Of a stretch of 64,000 bases of DNA, positions 1 to 7,563 are shown piece after piece. Position 1 is the first letter of the stretch; every line of letters begins with the position of its first letter. The notes under the pieces were generated by a model. That model was given only the letters and a program-made list of their open reading frames with translations. It ran no database searches and was not told where the DNA came from. Position numbers and translations under genes: made by a program. Origin of the DNA: an uncultured Bacteroidota bacterium (GTDB lineage Bacteria > Bacteroidota > Bacteroidia > Flavobacteriales > Flavobacteriaceae); the NCBI GenBank assembly GCA_902617285.1, contig CACMVZ010000001.1:186001-250000 (forward strand), read 5' to 3'.

Positions 1-2427
1 TGAATATCTAAAAAAATCATCTTCCTCAGAAGGAACAATCTCATCTAATTTTATTTTTTTATATGGATTAAACATTGTTCTTTCTAGTTGAAGCTTATTA
101 AAAATTCTTTCTTCTGCCAATAGATCAAGTGGTTTATTATATATCTCTTCAAACCAAAATTTTAAAAAGTAAAAGGGTAAGTCAGAATATTTAAATTCAA
201 GTTTTTCAATCAACTCACTCTCTACAATTGATTTAAATATCTTATCCTTATAATTTTTTTTTAGATATAAATTTTCAGAAACAGGTGTTGAAAAAGATGA
301 TCTGAAATTAGTTTTATAGAATCTTGACTTTGGTTTTTCTTTCCTATTTAATGTTTCTTCATAAAATGGAATCCATGGTCTTAACCTAGCGAAGTGAGAT
401 AACATTTCTTTCAATGTTATTTCCCCCTTATCAGCAAGTTTTCTTTTTGGAAAAAGCTCATTAAGTTTTGTATTTAAAGAAAGGTTTCCAGTCTCATATT
501 CTTGAATTACTAAAGGCATTGTAGCTAGAATTTTAGTGATAGATGACAAATCAAATATATGATCATTCTCAAGTTTATTTAATTTTTTATATGTATGATA
601 TCCAAAACTTTTATTGTAAACAATTTTTCCTTTTTTTGACACCAACATCTGAATTCCAGGAGCCATCATTGAGTCAATAGCAGATATTGCAATTGAATCT
701 AAATATGAAAGTTTTTTTTGATCAAAACCTTCATAAGCAGGCCTTGAGTATCCAAGAATATTATTCTTACCAATTGATATACCATGATTTACTGGATAAA
801 AATTATTTGAAACAGGTAATTTTCCTTTAAAAGATCTTGTACCTATCATTAAATCAGCCATTACTTCTTGAGAGATCATATTATTTTGATAACCTACAAT
901 AATTGAGTCGAAATGATCGATTTTTTCAAAAGAATTAAGACTGTATGGATTTAAAAATAAACTTAAAATTACACTGTTGTTCTCCCCTATTTTTTCTATT
1001 ATTTCAGATACATTTTTGGGGATTATATTTGAGGCATAAGGGCTAGAACTCGAACCATGATAAGAGATTATTATACCATCATATTTTGTTTTATCAAATA
1101 GTGAATTATAATCTTCTGAATTATAGAAATCAACTTCAACATATTTTCTTAGTTTATCGAAGAGATAGCTTGATTCATTTCCAAATGAAACATGCAAATA
1201 TTTTTTATTTTTTGATAAAGGAATAAGTTTGGAGCTATTTTTTACTAATGTTATTGCAGATTCCATAGCTCTTGAGTATAAAAGGGTATCTTTAGGCGTA
1301 TTAACTCTTTCTAAAATATTTTCAGAAGAAACCTCTATTATTTCATCTAAATTAGATTTAGCTTTTAGAGATAAGATTTTTTTTACTGATTCAGATAATT
1401 TACTCATGGGAATCTTTCCACTCTTTAACTTTTCAGCAATTAGATTTATACCCTTGGAAACATCCGTAGACATTAAGATAATGTCATTTCCAACTTCAAA
1501 AGCTCTAAGATCAACATTTATATCAGGATCTTGAAGAACACCTTTCATATCAAGCGCATCTGTTACTGTTATACCAGTAAATTTATATTCTTCTCTTAAA
1601 AGACTATTTATTGTTTTCTTTGACAATGAAGATGGATATTTTTTATCTATAGATGGAACACTAAGGTGGGCTGTCATAACAGATTCTACAACACCATCAT
1701 CAATTAATTTTTTAAAAGGATAAAGTTCAACCTCATTGAGTCTTTTCATGTTTCCATTAATTACAGGGAGTGTCTTATGAGAATCTTTGTCAGTATCACC
1801 ATGACCTGGAAAATGCTTAACTGAAGTAAATATACCTGCCTCTTTATGCCCATTTAAATATGCTTTTGCCTTTTGATATACATTTTCGGGATCTTCACCA
1901 AAAGATCTATTTCCAATTATTGGATTTTTTGAATTATTATTTACATCAACAGATGGAGCAAAATTATAGTTAATACCAAGAGCTTTGTTCTGCTCTGCCA
2001 TTCTCCTGGATATACTTTTAACTAAATTATTGTCTTGTATAGCACCAAGTGTCATATTCCAAGGATGAGCGAAGACATCTGATAATCTTTGCGAAGGACC
2101 CCATTCTGCATCCATAGTAACTAATAAAGGTGTTTTAGCAACTGCTTGAAATTTATTTAACCATTCTATGTGAGATTTTGTTGTTCCAATTGAAAATATT
2201 AAACCACCAATTTTGTTTACTTCAACTAGTTTTTTTATTTCTTCAAAATCTGATTGCTCTGGTGATACCCAATTAATAAATAATTGTGCAATTTTTTCTT
2301 CAAGTGAAAGAGAACTATAAATACTATCTACCCATTGTTTCTTTTTGTAATTCAAATCAGAATAAATATCCTGTGGATAAATTAGAGAGGTATGGAATAA
2401 AATTAATAATAGAAGAAGTTTTTTCAT
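1..2427 (-). CDS. Glycoside hydrolase family 3 (NagZ-type) fused to serine beta-lactamase-like domain, 3' end off window
   Basis: The reading frame is open from an ATG at 2427 to the window edge, giving the first 809 residues. An N-terminal signal peptide (MKKLLLLLILFHTSLIYPQ) points to export. Residues 30-380 are a GH3 domain: the NagZ signature KHFPGHGDTDKDSH lies at about 204-217 and the probable nucleophile Asp at about 290 in TDALDM. A GH3 C-terminal-like stretch follows. From about residue 590 there is a class C beta-lactamase/serine hydrolase domain with the SxxK motif (S629, K632) and a later YSD motif. NagZ enzymes release GlcNAc from muropeptides; the fused hydrolase may act on the peptide or an ester, but its substrate is unknown. 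The fusion is a known architecture in Bacteroidota. The stop codon lies outside the window. It is the last gene seen of the operon running from amiC. Confidence 0.9.
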   Translation of the reverse strand, partial: MKKLLLLLILFHTSLIYPQDIYSDLNYKKKQWVDSIYSSLSLEEKIAQLFINWVSPEQSDFEEIKKLVEVNKIGGLIFSIGTTKSHIEWLNKFQAVAKTPLLVTMDAEWGPSQRLSDVFAHPWNMTLGAIQDNNLVKSISRRMAEQNKALGINYNFAPSVDVNNNSKNPIIGNRSFGEDPENVYQKAKAYLNGHKEAGIFTSVKHFPGHGDTDKDSHKTLPVINGNMKRLNEVELYPFKKLIDDGVVESVMTAHLSVPSIDKKYPSSLSKKTINSLLREEYKFTGITVTDALDMKGVLQDPDINVDLRAFEVGNDIILMSTDVSKGINLIAEKLKSGKIPMSKLSESVKKILSLKAKSNLDEIIEVSSENILERVNTPKDTLLYSRAMESAITLVKNSSKLIPLSKNKKYLHVSFGNESSYLFDKLRKYVEVDFYNSEDYNSLFDKTKYDGIIISYHGSSSSPYASNIIPKNVSEIIEKIGENNSVILSLFLNPYSLNSFEKIDHFDSIIVGYQNNMISQEVMADLMIGTRSFKGKLPVSNNFYPVNHGISIGKNNILGYSRPAYEGFDQKKLSYLDSIAISAIDSMMAPGIQMLVSKKGKIVYNKSFGYHTYKKLNKLENDHIFDLSSITKILATMPLVIQEYETGNLSLNTKLNELFPKRKLADKGEITLKEMLSHFARLRPWIPFYEETLNRKEKPKSRFYKTNFRSSFSTPVSENLYLKKNYKDKIFKSIVESELIEKLEFKYSDLPFYFLKFWFEEIYNKPLDLLAEERIFNKLQLERTMFNPYKKIKLDEIVPSEEDDFFRYS

Positions 2428-2429
2428 TC

Positions 2430-2912
2430 TTAAATAAATTTTGACAACCAAGAAGAACTTAGCTTGATTTCAAAATTATTTAAAAGTTCTTTCTTTGTAC
2501 TGACTGTCATATTGAATATAACTGTTTCTGATGAAATAGATCCATTTTTTAAATTGTTTTTTAGATCTTTTAGAGTAATTGATTTAATCAACGAACCAGT
2601 TCTATAATTAACTATAAGCCTGTCTAACAAGTTTTTGTTTATAGTATTGGAAATATCTTTTAATAACTGAAGTGAGTAGTCAATTGAACATCCTCCAATT
2701 GGATTAAATTCTTCATTTACTGCAATGACTAAAAAACGATTGTTTAATATCTTATAAGATGCTTGTAACTCTTTATTATGAGCCATCCAATTCGCCACGA
2801 ATACGTCTGATTTTTTATTAATAGTATCAATATCAGACTCATTAAAATCATCATTTGATTGGTAGATCCATATTCTTGATTCATCAGATATTTTATCAAA
2901 TTCTACTTTCAT
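2430..2912 (-). CDS. Conserved hypothetical protein, about 160 aa
   Basis: I recognise this as a small cytoplasmic protein conserved in Flavobacteriia, with an SRIWIYQSN motif near residue 12 and an IGGCSIDYS motif near residue 72. Relatives are often named 'ABC transporter ATPase' in databases, but there is no Walker A or ABC signature here, so that name is not supported. No signal peptide or membrane segment is visible. Its start overlaps the stop of the upstream Fe-S subunit by 4 bases, and its stop lies 2 bases before the GH3 start, so it is cotranscribed and probably translationally coupled. Function unknown. Confidence 0.85.
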   Translation of the reverse strand: MKVEFDKISDESRIWIYQSNDDFNESDIDTINKKSDVFVANWMAHNKELQASYKILNNRFLVIAVNEEFNPIGGCSIDYSLQLLKDISNTINKNLLDRLIVNYRTGSLIKSITLKDLKNNLKNGSISSETVIFNMTVSTKKELLNNFEIKLSSSWLSKFI

Positions 2913-3682
2913 AAATCTTCTGCTTTTTCAATCATTTGAGCAATATCTAGAACATCCATATTTTTTTGTTTAGCTGTCATACCGTCACTCATCATAGTGT
3001 TACAAAAAGGACAACTTACAGCAACTATTTCTGAATCTGTATCTATTGCTTCCTCAGATCTTTTAATATTGATATCTTGATTTCCTTTCTCAGGCTCTTT
3101 AAACATTTGAGCACCACCAGCACCACAACATAAAGATTTTGACTTACAACTTTTCATTTCAACTAATTCAGCATCAAGTTTATCAATAACTTCTCTTGGA
3201 GCTTCATAAATACCATTTGCTCTTCCTAAATAGCATGGATCATGATAAGTTATCTTCTTACCCTTATAGTATCCTCCACCAATTGTAATTTTATTTTCTT
3301 TTATAAGATTATTAATAAAAGTAGTATGATGAATTACTTTATAATTACCACCCAATTCAGGATATTCGTTTTTAATGGTATTAAAACAGTGCGGACAAGT
3401 TGTAATTATATTTTTAATATTATATGAATTTAATATTTCAATATTAGAAACAGCTTTCATCTGAAATAGAAATTCATTACCTGCTCTTTTTGCTGGATCA
3501 CCCGTACAAGATTCTTCTTTTCCTAAAATAGCATATGAAATATTTGCTTTGTTTAATATTTTAACAAAAGCCTTAGTCACCTTTTTTGAACGATCATCAA
3601 AACTACCAGCACATCCTACCCAAAATAAGTATTCAGGGACTTCACCTTTTGATTTAAGATCTGATAAAATTGGTACTTTCAT
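2909..3682 (-). CDS. (Fe-S)-binding protein with two CCG (cysteine-rich) domains, HdrB/GlpC-like subunit
   Basis: The 257-residue protein has two copies of the cysteine-rich CCG motif of heterodisulfide reductase HdrB, succinate:quinone reductase SdhE and glycolate oxidase GlcF. The first uses C24, C59 and the CPHC at 96-99; the second uses C150, the CC pair at 185-186 and the CPFC at 224-227. Such domains bind a non-cubane [4Fe-4S] cluster and work in electron transfer or disulfide chemistry. The partner is very probably the membrane subunit encoded at 4140-5462, which has the ferredoxin clusters this subunit lacks; in many organisms the two halves are fused. The electron donor and acceptor cannot be read from the sequence. 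A HAD gene lies between the two subunit genes. Confidence 0.88.
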   Translation of the reverse strand: MKVPILSDLKSKGEVPEYLFWVGCAGSFDDRSKKVTKAFVKILNKANISYAILGKEESCTGDPAKRAGNEFLFQMKAVSNIEILNSYNIKNIITTCPHCFNTIKNEYPELGGNYKVIHHTTFINNLIKENKITIGGGYYKGKKITYHDPCYLGRANGIYEAPREVIDKLDAELVEMKSCKSKSLCCGAGGAQMFKEPEKGNQDINIKRSEEAIDTDSEIVAVSCPFCNTMMSDGMTAKQKNMDVLDIAQMIEKAEDL

Positions 3683-3690
3683 ATTAAATC

Positions 3691-4137
3691 TTATTTATTT
3701 TTATCGTCATCAAAGACCTCAATTGTTACTTTTTTCTCCACAAGATCAGTAAACTTTCCATTATACCTAGTTGCCTTAACTAAATGATTATCTATCCAGT
3801 GGTAATTGCCTCCTCTTGGCTTACCCATCAATAAACTATGATATTTAAACCCGTTATCTTGTAACCATTTTTCTGTTACTTCCCTGTGTGACTCAATTCT
3901 AGCAGTAAAAAAACAAATTATATGACCTTTATCATACCAATTATTTATTGTTTCAAGAGCATCGGGATATAACTTTGCTGTTGCCATTCTATCAGGCTCT
4001 TCATTAGGAATATCATCACATATAGTTCCATCAATATCAATTAGGTAATTTTTAATACCCTCTGGTAGGATTGGGCTGACTTTCTCCCCTTTTTCTATTT
4101 TCTGGTGTAAATAATTTTCTACTTCTTCTTTTTTCAT
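3691..4137 (-). CDS. HAD-superfamily phosphatase-like protein
   Basis: The ATG at 4137 gives 148 residues starting MKKEEVENYL; a longer version starting at 4161 would run into the upstream gene and is less likely. Haloacid dehalogenase motifs are present: motif I in YLIDIDGT (D34 and D36), motif II Thr in FFTAR (T78), motif III Lys in MGKPRGG (K106), and motif IV Asp in HWIDN (D116). It is therefore probably an Mg-dependent phosphatase or nucleotidase with a small cap. The substrate is unknown, and names such as phosphoheptose isomerase given to relatives do not fit a HAD fold. It starts 2 bases after the stop of the membrane Fe-S gene and ends 8 bases before the CCG subunit. Confidence 0.82.
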   Translation of the reverse strand: MKKEEVENYLHQKIEKGEKVSPILPEGIKNYLIDIDGTICDDIPNEEPDRMATAKLYPDALETINNWYDKGHIICFFTARIESHREVTEKWLQDNGFKYHSLLMGKPRGGNYHWIDNHLVKATRYNGKFTDLVEKKVTIEVFDDDKNK

Positions 4138-4139
4138 AT

Positions 4140-5462
4140 TTATTGTGTTTCTTGAGCCCATAACTCTCTGTCTAATTGATTATAAGGCCACGGAGCTCCA
4201 TTATTTTCTATGTTGTTCATCATATTATTTAAATCCGGATGAGCGGATGATTCTTCCATAATTAAATACTGCCTCATATCCATAATGATTGATAAGGGAT
4301 CAATGTTAATAGGACAGGATTCTACACATGCATTACATGATGTGCATGCCCAAAGTTCTTCTTTTGAAATATAGTTATCAAGTAATCTATCTCCATCATC
4401 AACAAATTCTCCTTTATTTTTCGAAATATTCAAAGAGACTTTCTCTAATCTATCTCTTGTGTCCATCATTATTTTTCTGGGTGATAATTTTTTTCCAGTT
4501 TGATTTGCAGGGCATTCGCTTGTACACCTTCCACATTCAGTACATGAATAAGCATTCATTAACTGAACCCAATTTAGATCTAGAACATCAGATGCACCAA
4601 ATTTTTCTACTTGATTATTTTCGTTAGAAGCTCTATCTGGATAAAACATAAGCATTACTTCATTTTTAACTGATTCAAGAACACCAAACTTTCCTTTTTC
4701 TTCAAGATTTGAGTAATATGTATTTGGAAAAGCTAATAAAATATGCAAGTGTTTAGAGTAGTATAAATAGTTAAGGAAAAAAAGAATACCTAATATGTGT
4801 AACCACCAAAAAATTCTTTCGTATAAATAAACTGTTGAGGTATCAAAAGAATCAAAAATAGGAACTAAAAAAGATGATACAGGAAAAGAACCTGCCTTGT
4901 AATAACCTTCAAAACCTCGATCTTGAAGGATTAAATCTGTAGCATTCATTGAAAGAAATAATAGCATCAGGACAACTTCAAAATAAAGAATATTATCTGC
5001 ATCAAATTTAGGCCAACCCTTCATTTCAGCACTTAAAAACCTTTTAATCTTCATAATATTTCTTCTTGTCCAAAAAATAATAACTGAGATTAAAACTAAT
5101 AATGCAAGTATTTCAAAAGAAGCAATTAAAAAATCGTAAAAAAATGGATTGAAATACTTTGAAAAAAATCTATGTGATCCTGTTACACCATCAATTAGTA
5201 TTTCAAGTAATTCAATATTTATTATTATAAAGCCTACATAAACAATTACATGTAAAAAGCCAGATATAGGTTTTGTGACCATCTTAGACTGACCAAGAGC
5301 TATGCGAACTAAATTAGAAAGTCTCTTGGATGGATTATCAGTTCTATCAATTGGTTTACCCATCTTGATTACTTTAACTAACCTTTGAATATTTCTAAAA
5401 AAGAAGCCTAAAGCAAAAATTAAGATTAATGAGAATATTATATTAGGAAGAATACTAACCAT
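4140..5462 (-). CDS. Membrane-bound 4Fe-4S dicluster oxidoreductase subunit (HdrE/NarI-like plus ferredoxin domain)
   Basis: The N-terminal half has about five or six hydrophobic segments (near residues 5-23, 66-90, 108-130, 148-165 and 218-235), resembling the NarI or HdrE type of quinone-interacting membrane domain. The C-terminal part has two classical [4Fe-4S] motifs: CTECGRCTSECP (C307, C310, C313, C317) and CTSCNACVESCP (C373, C376, C379, C383). The predicted job is electron transfer between the quinone pool and the soluble CCG subunit at 2909-3682. The stop abuts the HAD gene, and the start lies directly after the stop of the MCE protein gene. The physiological substrate is unknown. 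Confidence 0.88.
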   Translation of the reverse strand: MVSILPNIIFSLILIFALGFFFRNIQRLVKVIKMGKPIDRTDNPSKRLSNLVRIALGQSKMVTKPISGFLHVIVYVGFIIINIELLEILIDGVTGSHRFFSKYFNPFFYDFLIASFEILALLVLISVIIFWTRRNIMKIKRFLSAEMKGWPKFDADNILYFEVVLMLLFLSMNATDLILQDRGFEGYYKAGSFPVSSFLVPIFDSFDTSTVYLYERIFWWLHILGILFFLNYLYYSKHLHILLAFPNTYYSNLEEKGKFGVLESVKNEVMLMFYPDRASNENNQVEKFGASDVLDLNWVQLMNAYSCTECGRCTSECPANQTGKKLSPRKIMMDTRDRLEKVSLNISKNKGEFVDDGDRLLDNYISKEELWACTSCNACVESCPINIDPLSIIMDMRQYLIMEESSAHPDLNNMMNNIENNGAPWPYNQLDRELWAQETQ

Positions 5463-6377
5463 CTATTTTCTACCAAAAATTGAAAAATGAACATATTTTT
5501 TAGGATTTTCATTAATATCCTCAATTAACTTATTCAAGCTAAGAATAGATGAATTCAAGTTTTCATACAATTCATCTTTATTTATCAATTTACCTAAACT
5601 GGAAGATTCTGAATTTAAATTTTGAATTACAGAATTTATGCCTTCAGTAGATTTTTTTATATCAGCAAGAACATTTGATATTCCAAACTCATTTAAATCT
5701 TGTGTAACTTTTGAAAGATTATTGCTAATTAATTCAATATTATCTAACGTATTATTAATCTTATCGTTCTTTTCATTTAATGTATTCTCGATTATAGAGG
5801 CAGATTTATCTATTGATTTTATAGCAGAGGTTAAGACTTCTATAGATTCTTTTATATTTTCTTGAGTTTCAATATTTAAAACATTAGATGCGCCTGTAAA
5901 TATAGAATCAACACTGGTAATTGTACTTTGAAGCTGTCTTGAAAGAGGTTCAATTTGTCTATTAATTAATTCAGTTAATCCAGGTCTAACACTAGATCTA
6001 AGTGTATCACCTGTCTGAGCAACTGATTGTCTATCAAATATCGGCTCTATTGAAATAGCAAGACCACCAAGAACACCAGTTTCATATATTGAAGCTGTAC
6101 TTTTTGAAGAAAAATTCAATTTGTCTTTGACTTTAATTGTTACCAATATTTTTGTGGAATTAGGAAGAAAATCTAACTCTGTCACATTTCCTATTGATAG
6201 ACCATTAATCATCACATTAGCGCCTACCAATAAACCATCTACCTCATCATATACAGCATATAAAGTTTTTTGCCTATCTAATAAAGATGTACCCTTTAAA
6301 TAATTAAATCCAAATATGAATAAAAGTATAGAAGTTAGAACAAATATTGCTGCTTTAATCTCTTTTGATAGTTTCAA
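5463..6377 (-). CDS. MCE/MlaD-family lipid transport protein
   Basis: The 304-residue protein has one N-terminal membrane anchor (residues 9-27) and then an MCE domain (about 37-115), seen in YAVYDEVDGLLVGANVMING and the following GxxIGxV pattern. The rest is a long, polar, helix-rich tail (about 140-295) rich in Asn, Ser, Ile and Leu, probably coiled-coil. MCE proteins form hexameric rings or tubes that carry phospholipids between inner and outer membranes. Relatives in Bacteroidota act with MlaE/MlaF-type ABC subunits, which are not encoded here. The gene lies between amiC and the Fe-S genes and shares their direction. Confidence 0.9.
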   Translation of the reverse strand: MKLSKEIKAAIFVLTSILLFIFGFNYLKGTSLLDRQKTLYAVYDEVDGLLVGANVMINGLSIGNVTELDFLPNSTKILVTIKVKDKLNFSSKSTASIYETGVLGGLAISIEPIFDRQSVAQTGDTLRSSVRPGLTELINRQIEPLSRQLQSTITSVDSIFTGASNVLNIETQENIKESIEVLTSAIKSIDKSASIIENTLNEKNDKINNTLDNIELISNNLSKVTQDLNEFGISNVLADIKKSTEGINSVIQNLNSESSSLGKLINKDELYENLNSSILSLNKLIEDINENPKKYVHFSIFGRK

Positions 6378-6442
6378 GGTAGTTTAGGTTTATATCTGTA
6401 AAAATAAGAATTATTTAGTTAGTTAAATATTCAGAAACTATG

Positions 6443-7486
6443 TCAATTTAAACTCCTTACCCTATTATTTTCATATTTTACTATAAAAGAAGATTTATAA
6501 CCACTCTTTTTAGCCTCATTTAAAGATCTTTTTGCATCCTCTAAAGTATTATGTTTACCATACAAATACTTATACAGGTTACCGTCCTTTATTACATCGA
6601 CTGACTTTAATCCTTTGAAGTTGTATGGTTTAAGTTCCAAAAGTTTTGCACTTGCTGCAATTTGAATTCTATATGATGTTCCAGATTCATTTAAATCATT
6701 AATTAAATTAGTTGTTGATAAATTTTGAAAAAAATCATTTTTATACTCAACTACAGCTGATGCAATTGCATCAGCCATTTCATTCTGTCCCCTAACTGAA
6801 TTAAGATATGCTCCCTCAGTTTTATTAGTTAAAAAACCTAGTTCAATTAAAACACTTGGCATGTAAGTATATTTAAGGACTATAAATCCAGCTTGTTTTA
6901 CATTCCTGTTTTTTCTTTTAAGTCTATTAACAAAACCATTTTGAATATATGAAGCAGCAATGATACTTTGATCAAGATACTCTTCTTGCATTAGAGTTAA
7001 TCCTATTACAGATTCAGGATTATTTGGATCAAACCCATTATATTGATTAACATAATCTTCCTCAAAAAAAATAACTGAATTTTCTTTTTTTGCAACCTCA
7101 AAGTTTCTTTGATTTGCATGTAAACCTAGCACAAAAGTTTCTGCTCCATATGCTTGGGATGAATGCGCATTACAGTGTATTGATAAAAATAACTGAGCGT
7201 CGGATCTATTAGCAATATTAGCTCTTTCTAGAAGATTCACGAAGACATCTTTTTTTCTGGTATAGACTACATTAACACCATTATCTTGTAAAAGCTTTCC
7301 AAGTTTGAGAGAAGTACTCAAAGCAATTATTTTCTCATAATAACCATTACTAACTGCTCCTGGATCTTTTCCACCATGTCCTGGATCAATTACAACAGTA
7401 AACTGAGAATTTAAATCTTGCTGAGAAAATATAAAGTTTGTTACTGATAGCAATAAGACTAGGATAGTTAACCTAAATGAATTCAT
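6443..7486 (-). CDS. amiC: N-acetylmuramoyl-L-alanine amidase (Amidase_3) with SPOR-like C-terminus
   Basis: The ATG at 7486 gives MNSFRLTILVLLL, a clean signal peptide ending at FSQ (residue 21); the in-frame start 21 bases upstream would spoil it. Residues 30-250 are the zinc amidase domain: H37 in DPGHGG, E51, H104 in LSIHCN and catalytic E215 in VLIELGFLTN. There is a long insert between H104 and E215, as in autoinhibited AmiC-type enzymes. Residues about 275-340 (YRIQIAAS onward) look like a SPOR domain, which binds denuded glycan at the septum. The enzyme cleaves the bond between MurNAc and the stem peptide during cell separation. It is divergent from lptD over a shared promoter. Confidence 0.93.
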   Translation of the reverse strand: MNSFRLTILVLLLSVTNFIFSQQDLNSQFTVVIDPGHGGKDPGAVSNGYYEKIIALSTSLKLGKLLQDNGVNVVYTRKKDVFVNLLERANIANRSDAQLFLSIHCNAHSSQAYGAETFVLGLHANQRNFEVAKKENSVIFFEEDYVNQYNGFDPNNPESVIGLTLMQEEYLDQSIIAASYIQNGFVNRLKRKNRNVKQAGFIVLKYTYMPSVLIELGFLTNKTEGAYLNSVRGQNEMADAIASAVVEYKNDFFQNLSTTNLINDLNESGTSYRIQIAASAKLLELKPYNFKGLKSVDVIKDGNLYKYLYGKHNTLEDAKRSLNEAKKSGYKSSFIVKYENNRVRSLN

Positions 7487-7500
7487 CAAGTAAATTATTA

Positions 7501-7528
7501 TAATCAAAATTATGATTAATTTTGATTA
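7501..7528. promoter_or_regulatory. Symmetric divergent promoter boxes (amiC / lptD)
   Basis: A perfect 10-base inverted repeat (taatcaaaat at 7501-7510 and attttgatta at 7519-7528) surrounds 8 bases. Each arm carries an outward-facing TAATTTTG, a match to the TAnnTTTG -7 element of Bacteroidota: 7517-7524 on plus and 7505-7512 on minus. Starts would fall near 7529 (lptD) and 7500 (amiC). No clear TTG -33 element was seen for either. Confidence 0.6.
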
Positions 7529-7563
7529 ACCTAAGTGTCTTGTTAATAACTCAATTTCAAATC

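Noticed and set aside
1229-1534. A plus-strand ORF within the GH3 gene
   Set aside because: Shadow of the minus-strand GH3 frame, which is continuous and carries catalytic motifs.
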